This document shows positions 42,664 through 51,475 of a stretch of 55,171 bases of DNA, piece by piece (positions within the stretch are counted from its first letter, which is position 1; each line of letters opens with the position of its first letter). Source of the stretch: Streptomyces spiramenti (GTDB lineage: Bacteria > Actinomycetota > Actinomycetes > Streptomycetales > Streptomycetaceae); assembly GCF_012034385.1 (NCBI RefSeq), contig NZ_JAAVJB010000011.1, positions 1 to 55,171 of the forward strand, written 5' to 3'. The notes below the pieces were generated by a model. That model did no database searches. It was not told where the DNA came from and saw only the letters and a program-made list of their open reading frames with translations. The position numbers and the translations under genes are program-made.

Positions 42664-43503
42664 TCAGCCGGCCCCGGCCGGTCCGGCAACGGCGTCGGGC
42701 CCTGCCACGCCGTCGGCACCGGCGCCCGGGGCGACCTCCTGCGAGTTGGCGGGGAGCGGGCCGGTGTCCTCCGCCCCGTGGACCGGGCGGGAGCCGGAGT
42801 CGCCGCCCTGGAGTGTCGAGCTGCCGGTGGTCCGGGTGGTGTCGCCCGGTCCGCCCAGGTCGGCGCCGTCGTCGCCCGGGTCGCTGACCGGGGGTGTCAC
42901 CGGCGGGTCGACGCGCTGCGCCGAACCGGACCGCTGCACGGCGATCAGCGCGAACGCGACGACGCTGAGGCCCATCACCATCGCCAGCACGCAGGCCATC
43001 GGGCGTTGCCACCGGCCGGGGCCGCGCCCGGCCGTACCGGCGGCCCAACCGCCACCGGGGCCACTGCCCGGCCGGCCACCGGGCGCGCGTCCTCGCGCGG
43101 GGGTCGGCGTCTCACGTCGGGCGGTGGCACCGGCCGTGGGAGAGGAGCCGGACCCGCGGGTCGTCGGGGCGCCCACCCCTCTGCGGCGACCAACGGGGGC
43201 GCTCCAGAGCCCCGACGGCACCGAGGGTCCGGCGACGCCGGTCACGTCCGGGCCGGGCGAGGCACCCGGCGGGTACCCGCCCGTCAGGGTGCCCGGCGGC
43301 TGGTCGCCGTCGTCGGGGTCGGCCGCCGGATCGCGTCCGGCGTACAGCAGGCGCTCCCGCGCCGAGGGTTCATGGATCCGCGCGGCCTCCACGAAGGCAT
43401 CGTCGAAGACCACGTCGGCGAACGCCTCGTCGGCTGCCCCGCGGTCACGGCTCTCGGGCCCTTCCCCGTCCGGGTACGGCGGGCCCCCCACGTCGTCCGG
43501 CAC
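42664..43503 (-). CDS. Single-span membrane protein, paralogue B
   Basis: A 279-residue protein of unknown function. Residues 25-51 (DEAFADVVFDDAFVEAA, then ExSAxxR) repeat the N-terminal motif of the upstream paralogue A. A Gly/Pro/Arg-rich cytoplasmic linker of about 115 residues leads to one span (ACVLAMVMGLSVVAFALIAV, residues about 170-189) and a short Gly/Asp/Pro-rich external tail. The external domain is far shorter than in paralogue A. GTG 43503 with TAGGCT 6 nt upstream (leaderless). It lies directly beside proA. Confidence 0.78.
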   Translation of the reverse strand: MPDDVGGPPYPDGEGPESRDRGAADEAFADVVFDDAFVEAARIHEPSARERLLYAGRDPAADPDDGDQPPGTLTGGYPPGASPGPDVTGVAGPSVPSGLWSAPVGRRRGVGAPTTRGSGSSPTAGATARRETPTPARGRAPGGRPGSGPGGGWAAGTAGRGPGRWQRPMACVLAMVMGLSVVAFALIAVQRSGSAQRVDPPVTPPVSDPGDDGADLGGPGDTTRTTGSSTLQGGDSGSRPVHGAEDTGPLPANSQEVAPGAGADGVAGPDAVAGPAGAG

Positions 43504-43509
43504 GGGACC

Positions 43510-43515
43510 AGCCTA
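43510..43515 (-). promoter_or_regulatory. -10 box of paralogue B (TAGGCT)
   Basis: Minus-strand TAGGCT ends 6 nt before GTG 43503, the same hexamer and spacing as at the leuS leader. Confidence 0.5.
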
Positions 43516-43552
43516 GGACGTGCGGGCGCCGAACGGGGGGCTCGGCGGAAAA

Positions 43553-44899
43553 TCACCCACGCGTGTGACCGTCCCCGGTCACCACGTACTTGGTGGACGT
43601 GAGCTCCGGCAGGCCCATCGGCCCACGGGCGTGGAGCTTCTGGGTGGAGATGCCGATCTCGGCCCCGAATCCGAACTGACCGCCGTCGGTGAACCGGGTC
43701 GAGGCGTTGACCATCACGGCGGCGGAGTCCACGAGCGAGACGAAGCGGCGGGCCGCGGCGGTGTCGGCGGTGAGGATGGCCTCGGTGTGCCCGGAACTCC
43801 AGCGGCGGATGTGTCCGACGGCGGCGTCGAGGTCGGGGACGACAGCAGCGGCGATGTGGAGCCCGAGGTACTCGGTCGCCCAGTCCTCGTCGGTGGCCTC
43901 GGGCACCGTGACGCCGGCGGTGGCGCCGGCCCGCTGCCAGTCGGCGTCACCGTGCACGGTGACGCCGGCCTCGGTCAGGGCGGCGAGCAGCTTCGGCAGG
44001 AGGGCGTCGGCGACACCGCGGTGGACGAGCACCGTCTCGACCGAGTTGCAGACGCTGGGACGCTGCGCCTTCGCGGTGACGACGATGTCGACGGCCCGGT
44101 CGATGTCGGCCCGTTCGTCGACGTAGATGTGGCAGTTGCCGACGCCGGTCTCGATCACGGGCACCGAGGAGTTCTCCACCACGGTGCGGATCAGGGCGGC
44201 ACCGCCGCGCGGGATGAGCACGTCCACCAGCCCGCGGGCGCGCATCAGCTCGTGCACGGAGTCCCGGCTCTCCCCGGGGACGAGCTGGACGGCGTCGGCC
44301 GGCAGACCGGACCCGGCGACGGCGTCGCGCAGGACCGCGACCAGCGCGGTGTTGGAGCGGTGCGCGGAGGAGGAGCCCCGGAGGAGTACGGCGTTCCCGG
44401 ACTTCAGACAGAGCGCGGCGGCGTCCACCGTGACGTTGGGGCGCGCCTCGTAGATGATGCCGACGACGCCGAGGGGCACGCGCACCTGCCGCAGGTCGAG
44501 CCCGTTGGGCAGGGTGCCGCCACGGACGACCTCCCCGACGGGGTCGGGGAGCGCGACGACGTCCCGGACGTCGGACGCGATGGCCGCGACCCGGGCCGGT
44601 GTGAGGGTGAGCCGGTCCACGATCGACTCCGAGGTACCGGCCTCTCGGGCACGGGAGACGTCCTCGGCGTTGGCCGCGACGATCTCGTCCACGCGGGCCT
44701 CCAGGGCGTCCGCGATGGCCAGGAGCGCCGTGTCGCGGGCGGTGCGCGGCAGTGGCGCGAGCTCGGTGGCCGCGGTCCGCGCGCGGCGGGCGGTGGCCCG
44801 CACCGGGGAGTCGGCGGCGGTCGGGGCCGGCGCGGGGTCGGTGGTCCCGGCGGCGGTGGCGTCGGCGCGGAGCTGGGCTGATTCGGCTGCGGGGCTCAT
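43553..44899 (-). CDS. proA: Glutamate-5-semialdehyde dehydrogenase
   Basis: A 448-residue NADPH-dependent gamma-glutamyl phosphate reductase, second step of proline synthesis. The active-site cysteine is in [16 protein letters not shown]; the nucleotide-binding region around [20 protein letters not shown] and the [20 protein letters not shown] signature are present. The ATG at 44899 (MSPAAES) has a TAACCT box 8 nt upstream; the longer frame is rejected. proB lies upstream on the same strand with one small gene between. Confidence 0.95.
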   Translation of the reverse strand: MSPAAESAQLRADATAAGTTDPAPAPTAADSPVRATARRARTAATELAPLPRTARDTALLAIADALEARVDEIVAANAEDVSRAREAGTSESIVDRLTLTPARVAAIASDVRDVVALPDPVGEVVRGGTLPNGLDLRQVRVPLGVVGIIYEARPNVTVDAAALCLKSGNAVLLRGSSSAHRSNTALVAVLRDAVAGSGLPADAVQLVPGESRDSVHELMRARGLVDVLIPRGGAALIRTVVENSSVPVIETGVGNCHIYVDERADIDRAVDIVVTAKAQRPSVCNSVETVLVHRGVADALLPKLLAALTEAGVTVHGDADWQRAGATAGVTVPEATDEDWATEYLGLHIAAAVVPDLDAAVGHIRRWSSGHTEAILTADTAAARRFVSLVDSAAVMVNASTRFTDGGQFGFGAEIGISTQKLHARGPMGLPELTSTKYVVTGDGHTRG

Positions 44900-44907
44900 G
44901 CCCGCCA

Positions 44908-44913
44908 AGGTTA
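44908..44913 (-). promoter_or_regulatory. -10 box of proA (TAACCT)
   Basis: Minus-strand TAACCT ends 8 nt before the ATG at 44899. Confidence 0.4.
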
Positions 44914-45065
44914 GCTCTGCCGGGCGGAGCGCCCGCCCCGGTCCGCATGCCGGGCGGCGGCCGACAGCGGGGCGCGTCCAGATGCCGGGCGGCGGTCGGC
45001 GTCTGGGGGCGTCCAGCGGGCGTACGCTGCCGTGCGGGTCACGGCCCGGGCGGACGCGCCGCACG

Positions 45066-45485
45066 TCAGAAGGGGTGCACGCCGACGGGTGAGGCCGGTG
45101 CAGGGCCGTGGCCCTCGGCGAGCCGTTGGTGGTAGGTATCGCGGCCGATGACCTCCAGGCCGACGATCTCCCACGGCGGCAACTGCGCGGTGCGGCGGTG
45201 CTCGCCCCACAGCCGCAGGGCGACGGCGGCTGCGTCCCGCAGGTCCAGCGCCTCCTCCCAGTAGCGGATCTCCGCGTGATCGGCGGCGTACCGGCTGGTC
45301 AGGAGGAAGGGGTGGTCGTGCGCCAGCTGTTCGAGGGCGCGCCGGACGTCCCCCGGTGGCGCGGGGTCGCCGGAGACGCTGAGGGTCACGTGCCAGAGGC
45401 GGGACTCCGGCTGCTCCTCCCCGTCGTCGTCGGTCGGACCGGCGGCGGGTCCCTTGCCTCCTTCGACGCTGGCCAGTCGTCTCAC
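45066..45485 (-). CDS. Conserved hypothetical protein between proB and proA
   Basis: A 139-residue soluble protein starting [20 protein letters not shown], then a beta-alpha-beta pattern ([40 protein letters not shown]). No catalytic motif is apparent and I recognise no family. GTG 45485 has GGGAGG 7 nt upstream, which decides the start; the longer frame (from 45683) is basic and unlike protein. It sits between proB and proA in the same orientation. Confidence 0.75.
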   Translation of the reverse strand: MRRLASVEGGKGPAAGPTDDDGEEQPESRLWHVTLSVSGDPAPPGDVRRALEQLAHDHPFLLTSRYAADHAEIRYWEEALDLRDAAAVALRLWGEHRRTAQLPPWEIVGLEVIGRDTYHQRLAEGHGPAPASPVGVHPF

Positions 45486-45761
45486 CGGCAGCCTCCCGAA
45501 CTGGAACTCGTCTGGTGGGCCCCGGCGCCCGCCGTGGCGGCGCTGCCCCGTCTCCTGCACCGGGCGGCCAGGCTCCAAGCTGCCAGGTCCCGGGCGGTCG
45601 TGCGGGCCGTTTGCCGGAACCTCCGGCGGATGGCGCCGACATTGGCCGATCCCGGGCTGTGTCCTCCGGCGCACGCGGCGCACGGACCGGCGCCACCGTG
45701 CGGTCTCGGGCCCGGAGGCGCGACCGGCGACAAAGCATCACACACCACGGCACAAGACCCT

Positions 45762-46880
45762 TCAGGCCCGGGTGAGCACCAGGTCGTCGCGGTGGACGAC
45801 CTCGCGCTCGTAGTCCGGACCGAGTTCCCGGGCGAGGTCACGCGTCGAACGTCCGATCAGTCGGGGGATCTCGCGGGCGTCGAAGTTGACGAGACCGCGG
45901 GCGACCGTCCGTCCGGCCTCGTCGCGGAGGAGAATCGGCTCGCCGGCCGAGAAGTCGCCGTCGACCGCGGTGATACCGGCCGGGAGCAGCGAACTGCCCC
46001 GTTCGGTGATGGCTTCGACGGCCCCGGGGTCCAGGGTCACGCCGCCGCGCGGCACGGAGGCGTGGGCCAGCCAGAGCAGCCTGCCGGCGGAACGGCGGCC
46101 GGTGGCGCGGAACAGGGTCCCGGTGAGCGCGCCGGAGAGGGCGTCGGCGGCGTGGACCGCGGAGGTGAGCACGACCGGGATGCCGCCTCCGGTGGCGATC
46201 CCGGCGGCCTCCACCTTGGTGACCATGCCACCGGTGCCCACACCGGCGCTGCCGGCGGAGCCGATCTCGACGCCTGCGAGGTCCGCCGGGCCGGTCACTT
46301 CGCCGATGCGCCGGGCGCCGGGGCGGCGGGGGTCCCCGTCGTAGAGGCCGTCGATGTCGGAGAGGAGGACGAGCAGGTCGGCGCGGACGAGGTGCGCCAC
46401 GAGGGCGGCGAGCCGGTCGTTGTCGCCGAACCGGATCTCGTCGGTGGCGACGGTGTCGTTCTCGTTGACGACGGGCACCGCCCCCATGGTGAGGAGCTGC
46501 TCCAGCGTCCGGTAGGCGTTGCGGTAGTGGACGCGGTGGCTGGTGTCGTAGGTGGTCAGCAGGACCTGGCCCACGCGTCGGCCGTGCCGGGCGAAGGAGG
46601 CGGTGTAGCGGGCGAGGAGCAGGCCCTGGCCGACGCTGGCGGCGGCCTGCTGGCGGGCGAGGTCGGTGGGGCGGCGGGTGAAGCCCAGAGGCGCGAGGCC
46701 GGCGGCGATGGCGCCGGAGGAGACGAGGACGATCTCCCGTTCCGGGTATCTGGCGAGGACGTCGACGAGCGCGTCGACCCGGTCGGCGTCGAGGCCGCCG
46801 GCCGCGGTGGTCAGCGACGAAGAGCCGATCTTCACCACGATCCTGCGGGCGTCCGCCACGTCCTGCCGTGCCGCTGTCAC
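45762..46880 (-). CDS. proB: Glutamate 5-kinase
   Basis: A 372-residue ATP-dependent kinase, first step of proline synthesis and usual target of proline feedback inhibition. The kinase domain runs from RRIVVKIGSSSLTTAAGGLD through VSSGAIAAG and VVNENDTVATDEI to the GIATGGGIPVVLTS segment; a C-terminal PUA domain (residues about 280-355) is present. GTG 46880 is the start; an AGGGG lies 12 nt upstream. In many actinobacteria obgE precedes proB, but here a hypothetical gene and then galE do. Confidence 0.95.
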   Translation of the reverse strand: MTAARQDVADARRIVVKIGSSSLTTAAGGLDADRVDALVDVLARYPEREIVLVSSGAIAAGLAPLGFTRRPTDLARQQAAASVGQGLLLARYTASFARHGRRVGQVLLTTYDTSHRVHYRNAYRTLEQLLTMGAVPVVNENDTVATDEIRFGDNDRLAALVAHLVRADLLVLLSDIDGLYDGDPRRPGARRIGEVTGPADLAGVEIGSAGSAGVGTGGMVTKVEAAGIATGGGIPVVLTSAVHAADALSGALTGTLFRATGRRSAGRLLWLAHASVPRGGVTLDPGAVEAITERGSSLLPAGITAVDGDFSAGEPILLRDEAGRTVARGLVNFDAREIPRLIGRSTRDLARELGPDYEREVVHRDDLVLTRA

Positions 46881-46936
46881 TGCTGCCGCGCCCCTGTCCC
46901 GTCCGTTCGCCGTCCGGTTCCCGATCGGCCCGGCTC

Positions 46937-46942
46937 AATCTA
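46937..46942 (-). promoter_or_regulatory. Possible -10 box of proB (TAGATT)
   Basis: Minus-strand TAGATT would give an approximately 50-nt leader before proB. No good -35 is seen. Confidence 0.35.
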
Positions 46943-47114
46943 CGGCACGGTGCGGCGGGGGCCCCGGGGTCCTCGTACCGCGGACACCCGAGGTCGGCGG
47001 CGCCGTCCCGGCGGGTTCTCCCGGGACGGGTGGACGGGTTCGCGGGCGCGCGCCGCCGGGGGACGGACAGCGTGGTCCGTCCCCCGGCGGGCGGCTTCGC
47101 TGCGACGCAGCCCG

Positions 47115-47657
47115 TCAGGCCAGGTCGGCGAGGCGCCAGGCGGTGACGGTGGAGGCCGGCGGTCCCGGGACCTCCAGGTGGAAGGAGGTCCCCCACGCGA
47201 CGCGGAGCCCCCCGTCCGCAAGCACGGTGACCTCGCGGACGACGGGTCGGACCGCGGAGAGCACGGCGTTCAGCGCGAGGGCGCGGGCGTCGTACCGGGT
47301 CTCGCACTCCTCGAAGGGGCCGGCCGGCTGGTGTTCGCGGGGCGCGGTGAGGTCCGAGTCTGCGAGCAGGGTGCGCTCGCCCCGCGCGAGGCGGAACACG
47401 GCGGGGAGCAGCAGGCGCAGCGCCGGTCCTTCGTCGGGATCGAAGGTGAGGAGGGCGGCGTCACCGTCCCGCGCCACGCCGGCGACGCGTGCGCCGAGGA
47501 GCGTGGCGGTTTCGGGCGCGGGACGTGCTGTGGCGCGGGACGGATCGCCGGCGGTCTCCCCGGTGGTTCCCGTGCTGCCGCGGGCGGCCTTCTCGGTGGC
47601 GCCCCCGGCGGGCGCCGCGGGTGTGGCGGTGGCCACCCCGGCGTTCTGTGGCGGCAT
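47115..47657 (-). CDS. Hypothetical protein
   Basis: A 180-residue protein. The first 50 residues are Ala/Thr/Pro/Gly-rich; residues 55-180 form a plausible beta-rich fold (LLGARVAGVARDGDAALLTF, ALRLLLPAVFRLARGERTLL, VVREVTVLADGGLRVAWGTS, HLEVPGPPASTVTAWRLADL). I recognise no family. I choose ATG 47657 with GGGG about 10 nt upstream; GTG 47675 is an in-frame alternative. It lies between proB and galE on the same strand behind an AT-richer promoter region. Confidence 0.7.
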   Translation of the reverse strand: MPPQNAGVATATPAAPAGGATEKAARGSTGTTGETAGDPSRATARPAPETATLLGARVAGVARDGDAALLTFDPDEGPALRLLLPAVFRLARGERTLLADSDLTAPREHQPAGPFEECETRYDARALALNAVLSAVRPVVREVTVLADGGLRVAWGTSFHLEVPGPPASTVTAWRLADLA

Positions 47658-47718
47658 CTCCGCTTCACCCCTCACATCGACCTCGCATTCTCTGCACGAA
47701 CAGCACACAGAGAGAAGC

Positions 47719-47749
47719 CCTGACAGTGATCATCTTTGTTACGGTCAGG
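47719..47749. promoter_or_regulatory. Operator-like inverted repeat
   Basis: CCTGACAGT, 13 bases, ACGGTCAGG: arms match at 8 of 9 positions. It sits in one of the few AT-richer patches of the window (about 47690-47770), 62 bases upstream of the 47657 start, where a regulator could bind. Confidence 0.35.
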
Positions 47750-47920
47750 TGTCGGAACGACAATTCCACGCATAGCCGGAGCGGTTGAGGGCAGTGGAGA
47801 CCCCTCGCGTGTACGGCTCGTCGGGCGACGGTCCGCCGGGAGCGTGCGGCACCGCGCCGGGGAGGCCGCGGCGGGACGCACCACGGGCCGGGCCACCGGC
47901 AGCCGGGTCCCGGAGGGTGG

Positions 47921-48892
47921 TCAGCCGTGGGTGTGCCGCCGGCCCGCCACGGCGGAGGTGATCATCTGGTCGACGTCGTGGGCGGCGCTCCAGCCGAGTT
48001 CGGCGCGGATGCGGTCGGCGGAGGCGACGATGCGTGCGGGGTCCCCCGGGCGGCGTTCCACGGTCTCGGGGTGGAGGTCGGTGCGTCCGGTGGCGGCCAG
48101 CAGCCGGTCGATCATCTCGCGGACCGACACCCCTTCACCGCGCCCGATGTTGAGGGTGAGTTCGGTCGCGGCGGGCGCGGTTTCGAGGTGTTCGGCGGCG
48201 GCGAGGTGCGCGTCGGCGATGTCCGAGACGTGGATGTAGTCCCGCACGCAGGTGCCGTCCTCGGTGGGGTAGTCGTCACCGAAGACCAGTGGGGGCAGCC
48301 CGGCCTCGATCCGCTCCAGGACCATCGGAACCAGGTTGTAGGCGCCCGGGTCGCCGAGTTCGGGGGTGGCGGCGCCGGCGACGTTGAAGTACCGCAGCGA
48401 GGCGACGCGCAGGCCGTGCGCCCGTGCCGCGGCGCGCACCAGCCACTCCCCCGCCAGTTTGGTCTCGCCGTACGGGCTCATCGGCGCGCAGGGGGTGTCC
48501 TCGGTGACGGTCTCCACGTCGGGCATGCCGTAGACCGCGGCCGAGGAGGAGAACACCAGCCGCTCGGTGCCGGCGTCGACCATCGCGCCGAGCAGCGTCT
48601 GCAGACCGGTGACGTTCTCCCGGTAGTAGAGCAGGGGGCGCTCGACGGACTCACCGACCTGCTTCTTGGCGGCGATGTGCACCACGCCGCGGACCCGGTG
48701 CTCGGCGAGGGCGGCGTCCAGCCGGGCCCGGTCGAGGACGCTGGCGGTGACGAGCGGCACGCCGTCGGGCAGCCGTGCGGCGTCGCCGGTGGAGAGGTCG
48801 TCGTAGACGACGACGGACTGCCCGGCGGCGCGCATGGCGCGCACCACATGGGCCCCGATGTACCCGGCACCACCGGTGATCATCCAGCTCAC
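47921..48892 (-). CDS. galE: UDP-glucose 4-epimerase
   Basis: A 323-residue short-chain-dehydrogenase-type NAD enzyme interconverting UDP-glucose and UDP-galactose. The Rossmann motif GGAGYIG is near the start, the catalytic Ser in SSSAAVYG, and the YxxxK pair in SPYGETKLAGEW. YFNVAGAA and the DGTCVRDYIHVSDIADAH signature are typical of GalE. GTG 48892 has GAGGAG 9 nt upstream; GTG 48898 is too close to it. Its neighbours are envelope-polysaccharide genes, so it may supply galactose units to that pathway. Confidence 0.93.
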   Translation of the reverse strand: MSWMITGGAGYIGAHVVRAMRAAGQSVVVYDDLSTGDAARLPDGVPLVTASVLDRARLDAALAEHRVRGVVHIAAKKQVGESVERPLLYYRENVTGLQTLLGAMVDAGTERLVFSSSAAVYGMPDVETVTEDTPCAPMSPYGETKLAGEWLVRAAARAHGLRVASLRYFNVAGAATPELGDPGAYNLVPMVLERIEAGLPPLVFGDDYPTEDGTCVRDYIHVSDIADAHLAAAEHLETAPAATELTLNIGRGEGVSVREMIDRLLAATGRTDLHPETVERRPGDPARIVASADRIRAELGWSAAHDVDQMITSAVAGRRHTHG

Positions 48893-49126
48893 GTCCACCC
48901 ACTCCTCACGCTGACTTCGGCACCCGGGCCCCGGCCGCCGCCCGGTGGGCGGCGCAGCGCCGCAGTGTGGCCGTGAGCGGCGCCCGGGCAGCAACGTACA
49001 CCCGGCGCCGGGGCCCGTAGGGGAACGGGGCGCGGGCGCGGCGGACGCGGCTGTGGCGCGGCCCGGTGGTGACACGGACGTGCGCCCGCCTCGGCGCCCG
49101 GTCGCGGGGAGGCGGGCAGCGGTCGG

Positions 49127-50926
49127 TCAGCGCTTCTCGAAGCTGCTGGGGAACGGGAAGTACTCGTCGAGGAACCGGTTCAGCAGCCGCCCGACCTGTT
49201 CGCGGTCCTCGTCGGCGGTGGCCACGTCGTTGAGGCAGATGAAGTCGTGGCCACGTTCGGCGAGCAGCCGACCGAGCCTGATCTCGGCTTCCTCGGGGCG
49301 GCTGATGTCGACGTAGCAGAGGCGGTAGCGGCCGGGGACGGCCCGGCCGGTCAGCAGCGCCTGGTGGTGGTGGAGGGAGGCGCCGGGGGCGATGTCGGTG
49401 ACGGAGCGGAACCGTGAGGCGGCGGTGCGCTCGAACTCGTCCGGGAACAGCTCCTCCAGCTCGGTCATGACCGACTTCAGCTGGGGGTGGGCGACGTGCA
49501 TGAACTTCTGGGTGATGTTGCGCTTGTGGGTCTCCCAGATGAGGCGGCGCACGTTGCGGCCGGCGGCGCTCGGGGCGGCCTCCAGGGGGTGCGGTTCACC
49601 GAGGCCGAACTGGGCGGAGGAGAACGGCACCTGGGCGAGGCCGTTGGCGTGGAAGAACTGGTCGGGACCGATGGGACGGCCCAGCATGACGTCGTCGTTG
49701 AAGTAGACGTAGTGCTCGGAGAGGCCCTCGATGTGGTGGAGCTGGGTCTCGATGGCGTGGGAGTTGAAGACGGGCAGCACGCCGGGGTCGCGGAAGATGT
49801 CGCTGTGGTCGACGACAGTCAGGCCGGGGGCGTCGGTGTCGAGCCACTCGGGGACCTGGCGGTCGGTGACGAGGTAGATGTGGCGGACGAACCCGGCGTA
49901 CATCTCCAGTGAGCGCAGCGAGTACCGGAGTTCGTCGTGGCTGACGAAGCGGGACGACTCGGAGCCGGGGTCCTTGCGGACGCCCGGGCGGTGCTCGTCG
50001 CGCCGGGCCTGCCAGGCGGGGTCGTCGCCGTCGACCCAGGTGTAGACGATGTCGACGGGGAACTGGACCTCGTTGACCCGGGGCAGGGTGAAGGACTGGT
50101 AGGTGGGGTAGTCCCGCTCGCGGACGGTGAGCAGCGCGGGGACCTGCTCGCCGCGGGGCAGGAAGTCCGAGACGGCGTTGCGGCGCGGGGCGATCAGCGA
50201 TTCGGCGAGGACGTCCTCGGGCAGCCCCTTGGGGAGCTGCTCCTCCGGGTCGCCGGCGGCGAGGAGTTCGGCTCCGTCGGCCCAGAACTCGACGTCGCAG
50301 CCGGACCGGGTGTGGGCGAGCAGTTGGTTGCGGGGCCCGATGAGGAACTCGCCGAACCGCAGTACGCCGGCGGTGGCCAGGGCCTCGGGGAGGCGGCCGT
50401 CCACACGGAACTGGAACTGCGTGACGCCTCCGGAGCGCTGGGGCAGGCCGACGTAGATCGGTCGGGAGCCGTGCACTTCGTCCATGGCGGCGAGGAAGGC
50501 GGCGCGGTCGGCGACGCGGATGCCGAGCTGGTGCCGGATGCCGGAGGCGCCGGGGACCATGAAGTAGGTGATCCCGGCGTGGTCGAGGGCGCGGACCACG
50601 AGGTCGAGGTTGTGGGCGCCGGCGCCGGCGCTGGAGAAGGAGGTGACCTCCCGGCCGAGGAGGACACGGCCGCGGTGCAGGAACTCGCGGACGGAGGGGT
50701 CCGCGGCGAGCAGGGGCCGACGCAGGTGGCGGGCGCGGCGGTGCCGGAGGCGCTCACCGGGGGTGAGCTGGGTGGCGAGCCAGCCCTTGGCGCGGCGGCG
50801 TGCGGCCTCGGGGGTGGCGCGGTTCAGCATCCGGCGGACCGGCAGTGGCACCTTGTTGTATCGACGGACGAGGGAACCAGCCGGAGCGGGTCCCGAGTGG
50901 TCTCCGGCGGTAAACGGTGCGTTCAT
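49127..50926 (-). CDS. Stealth family capsule phosphotransferase
   Basis: A 599-residue Stealth-type protein, a family that transfers sugar-1-phosphate to build capsule or wall polysaccharides. The CR1 region FPVDIVYTWVDGDDPAW, CR2 with ELRYSLRSLEMYAGFVRHIY and LVTDRQVPEWL, FNDDVMLG and a CR3/CR4-type HHHQALLTGRAVPGRY follow in order. The first 300 residues form an additional domain. No membrane span is seen. The ATG at 50926 follows AGGACGAG. It lies between galE and a GT2 gene, all on the minus strand, pointing to synthesis of a phosphodiester-linked glycopolymer. Confidence 0.9.
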   Translation of the reverse strand: MNAPFTAGDHSGPAPAGSLVRRYNKVPLPVRRMLNRATPEAARRRAKGWLATQLTPGERLRHRRARHLRRPLLAADPSVREFLHRGRVLLGREVTSFSSAGAGAHNLDLVVRALDHAGITYFMVPGASGIRHQLGIRVADRAAFLAAMDEVHGSRPIYVGLPQRSGGVTQFQFRVDGRLPEALATAGVLRFGEFLIGPRNQLLAHTRSGCDVEFWADGAELLAAGDPEEQLPKGLPEDVLAESLIAPRRNAVSDFLPRGEQVPALLTVRERDYPTYQSFTLPRVNEVQFPVDIVYTWVDGDDPAWQARRDEHRPGVRKDPGSESSRFVSHDELRYSLRSLEMYAGFVRHIYLVTDRQVPEWLDTDAPGLTVVDHSDIFRDPGVLPVFNSHAIETQLHHIEGLSEHYVYFNDDVMLGRPIGPDQFFHANGLAQVPFSSAQFGLGEPHPLEAAPSAAGRNVRRLIWETHKRNITQKFMHVAHPQLKSVMTELEELFPDEFERTAASRFRSVTDIAPGASLHHHQALLTGRAVPGRYRLCYVDISRPEEAEIRLGRLLAERGHDFICLNDVATADEDREQVGRLLNRFLDEYFPFPSSFEKR

Positions 50927-51402
50927 CTCGTCCTGTCCTGGTCGGGCGTCGGTACCGCCGCGTGCGGTGCTGCGGATCCCGATGGTTCACCGCTGGGGGG
51001 CGTCGCGGGCGCACACGTGCCACCAAAGCGTAACCTTCGGGACCTGCCGGCCCGGACGGTCGGCACCTCCATTCTCCGGGCGGGTCGCGGCGGTCCGGGG
51101 AACTCGGGCCACTCTGCGTACCGGCCTTCCAAGAGCTTCACACCGCCCCCATATCCACAGGTGCCGGGTCTTCTTCCCGAGTGCGCCGTCGACTTGTCGC
51201 GGGGCGACGTGGCGTGGTTCGGCCTGGCGGGTCGGACGGGCACTCCCGCACCCGTCGGTGTGGGGGATATCTCCCGGCGTCACCGATGGCGGGGTGTGCC
51301 GCGCCGCGGAGGTCGCGGGGCGACGGCCGGGAGGTGTGACGGCGGGAATGCGGCGTGTGCGTGGCGCTTTTCGTTCGGGTCGCGGCGAGGCGTGGAGGGT
51401 TT
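50927..51402. other. Gap between Stealth and GT2 genes
   Basis: About 475 bases, with short patches of lower GC near 51010-51170. Open frames on both strands lack SDs and family features. It likely holds the Stealth-gene promoter, but I could not pick a clear -35/-10 pair. Confidence 0.4.
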
Positions 51403-51439
51403 CGGTCCGTGGGAATCGCCGTGTGGTTCCCACGGACCG
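51403..51439 (-). terminator. Second terminator hairpin after GT2 gene
   Basis: A perfect 13-bp stem (51403-51415 with 51427-51439) and an 11-nt loop. It is downstream of the first hairpin at 51442 in the direction of GT2 transcription. Confidence 0.6.
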
Positions 51440-51441
51440 CG

Positions 51442-51460
51442 CGCTCAGCACAGCTGAGCG
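51442..51460 (-). terminator. First terminator hairpin after GT2 gene
   Basis: An 8-bp stem CGCTCAGC/GCTGAGCG with an ACA loop, 15 nt past the GT2 stop codon. With 51403-51439 it forms a tandem terminator isolating the GT2 gene from the Stealth gene. Confidence 0.55.
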
Positions 51461-51475
51461 AATGGGTCGGGCGGT

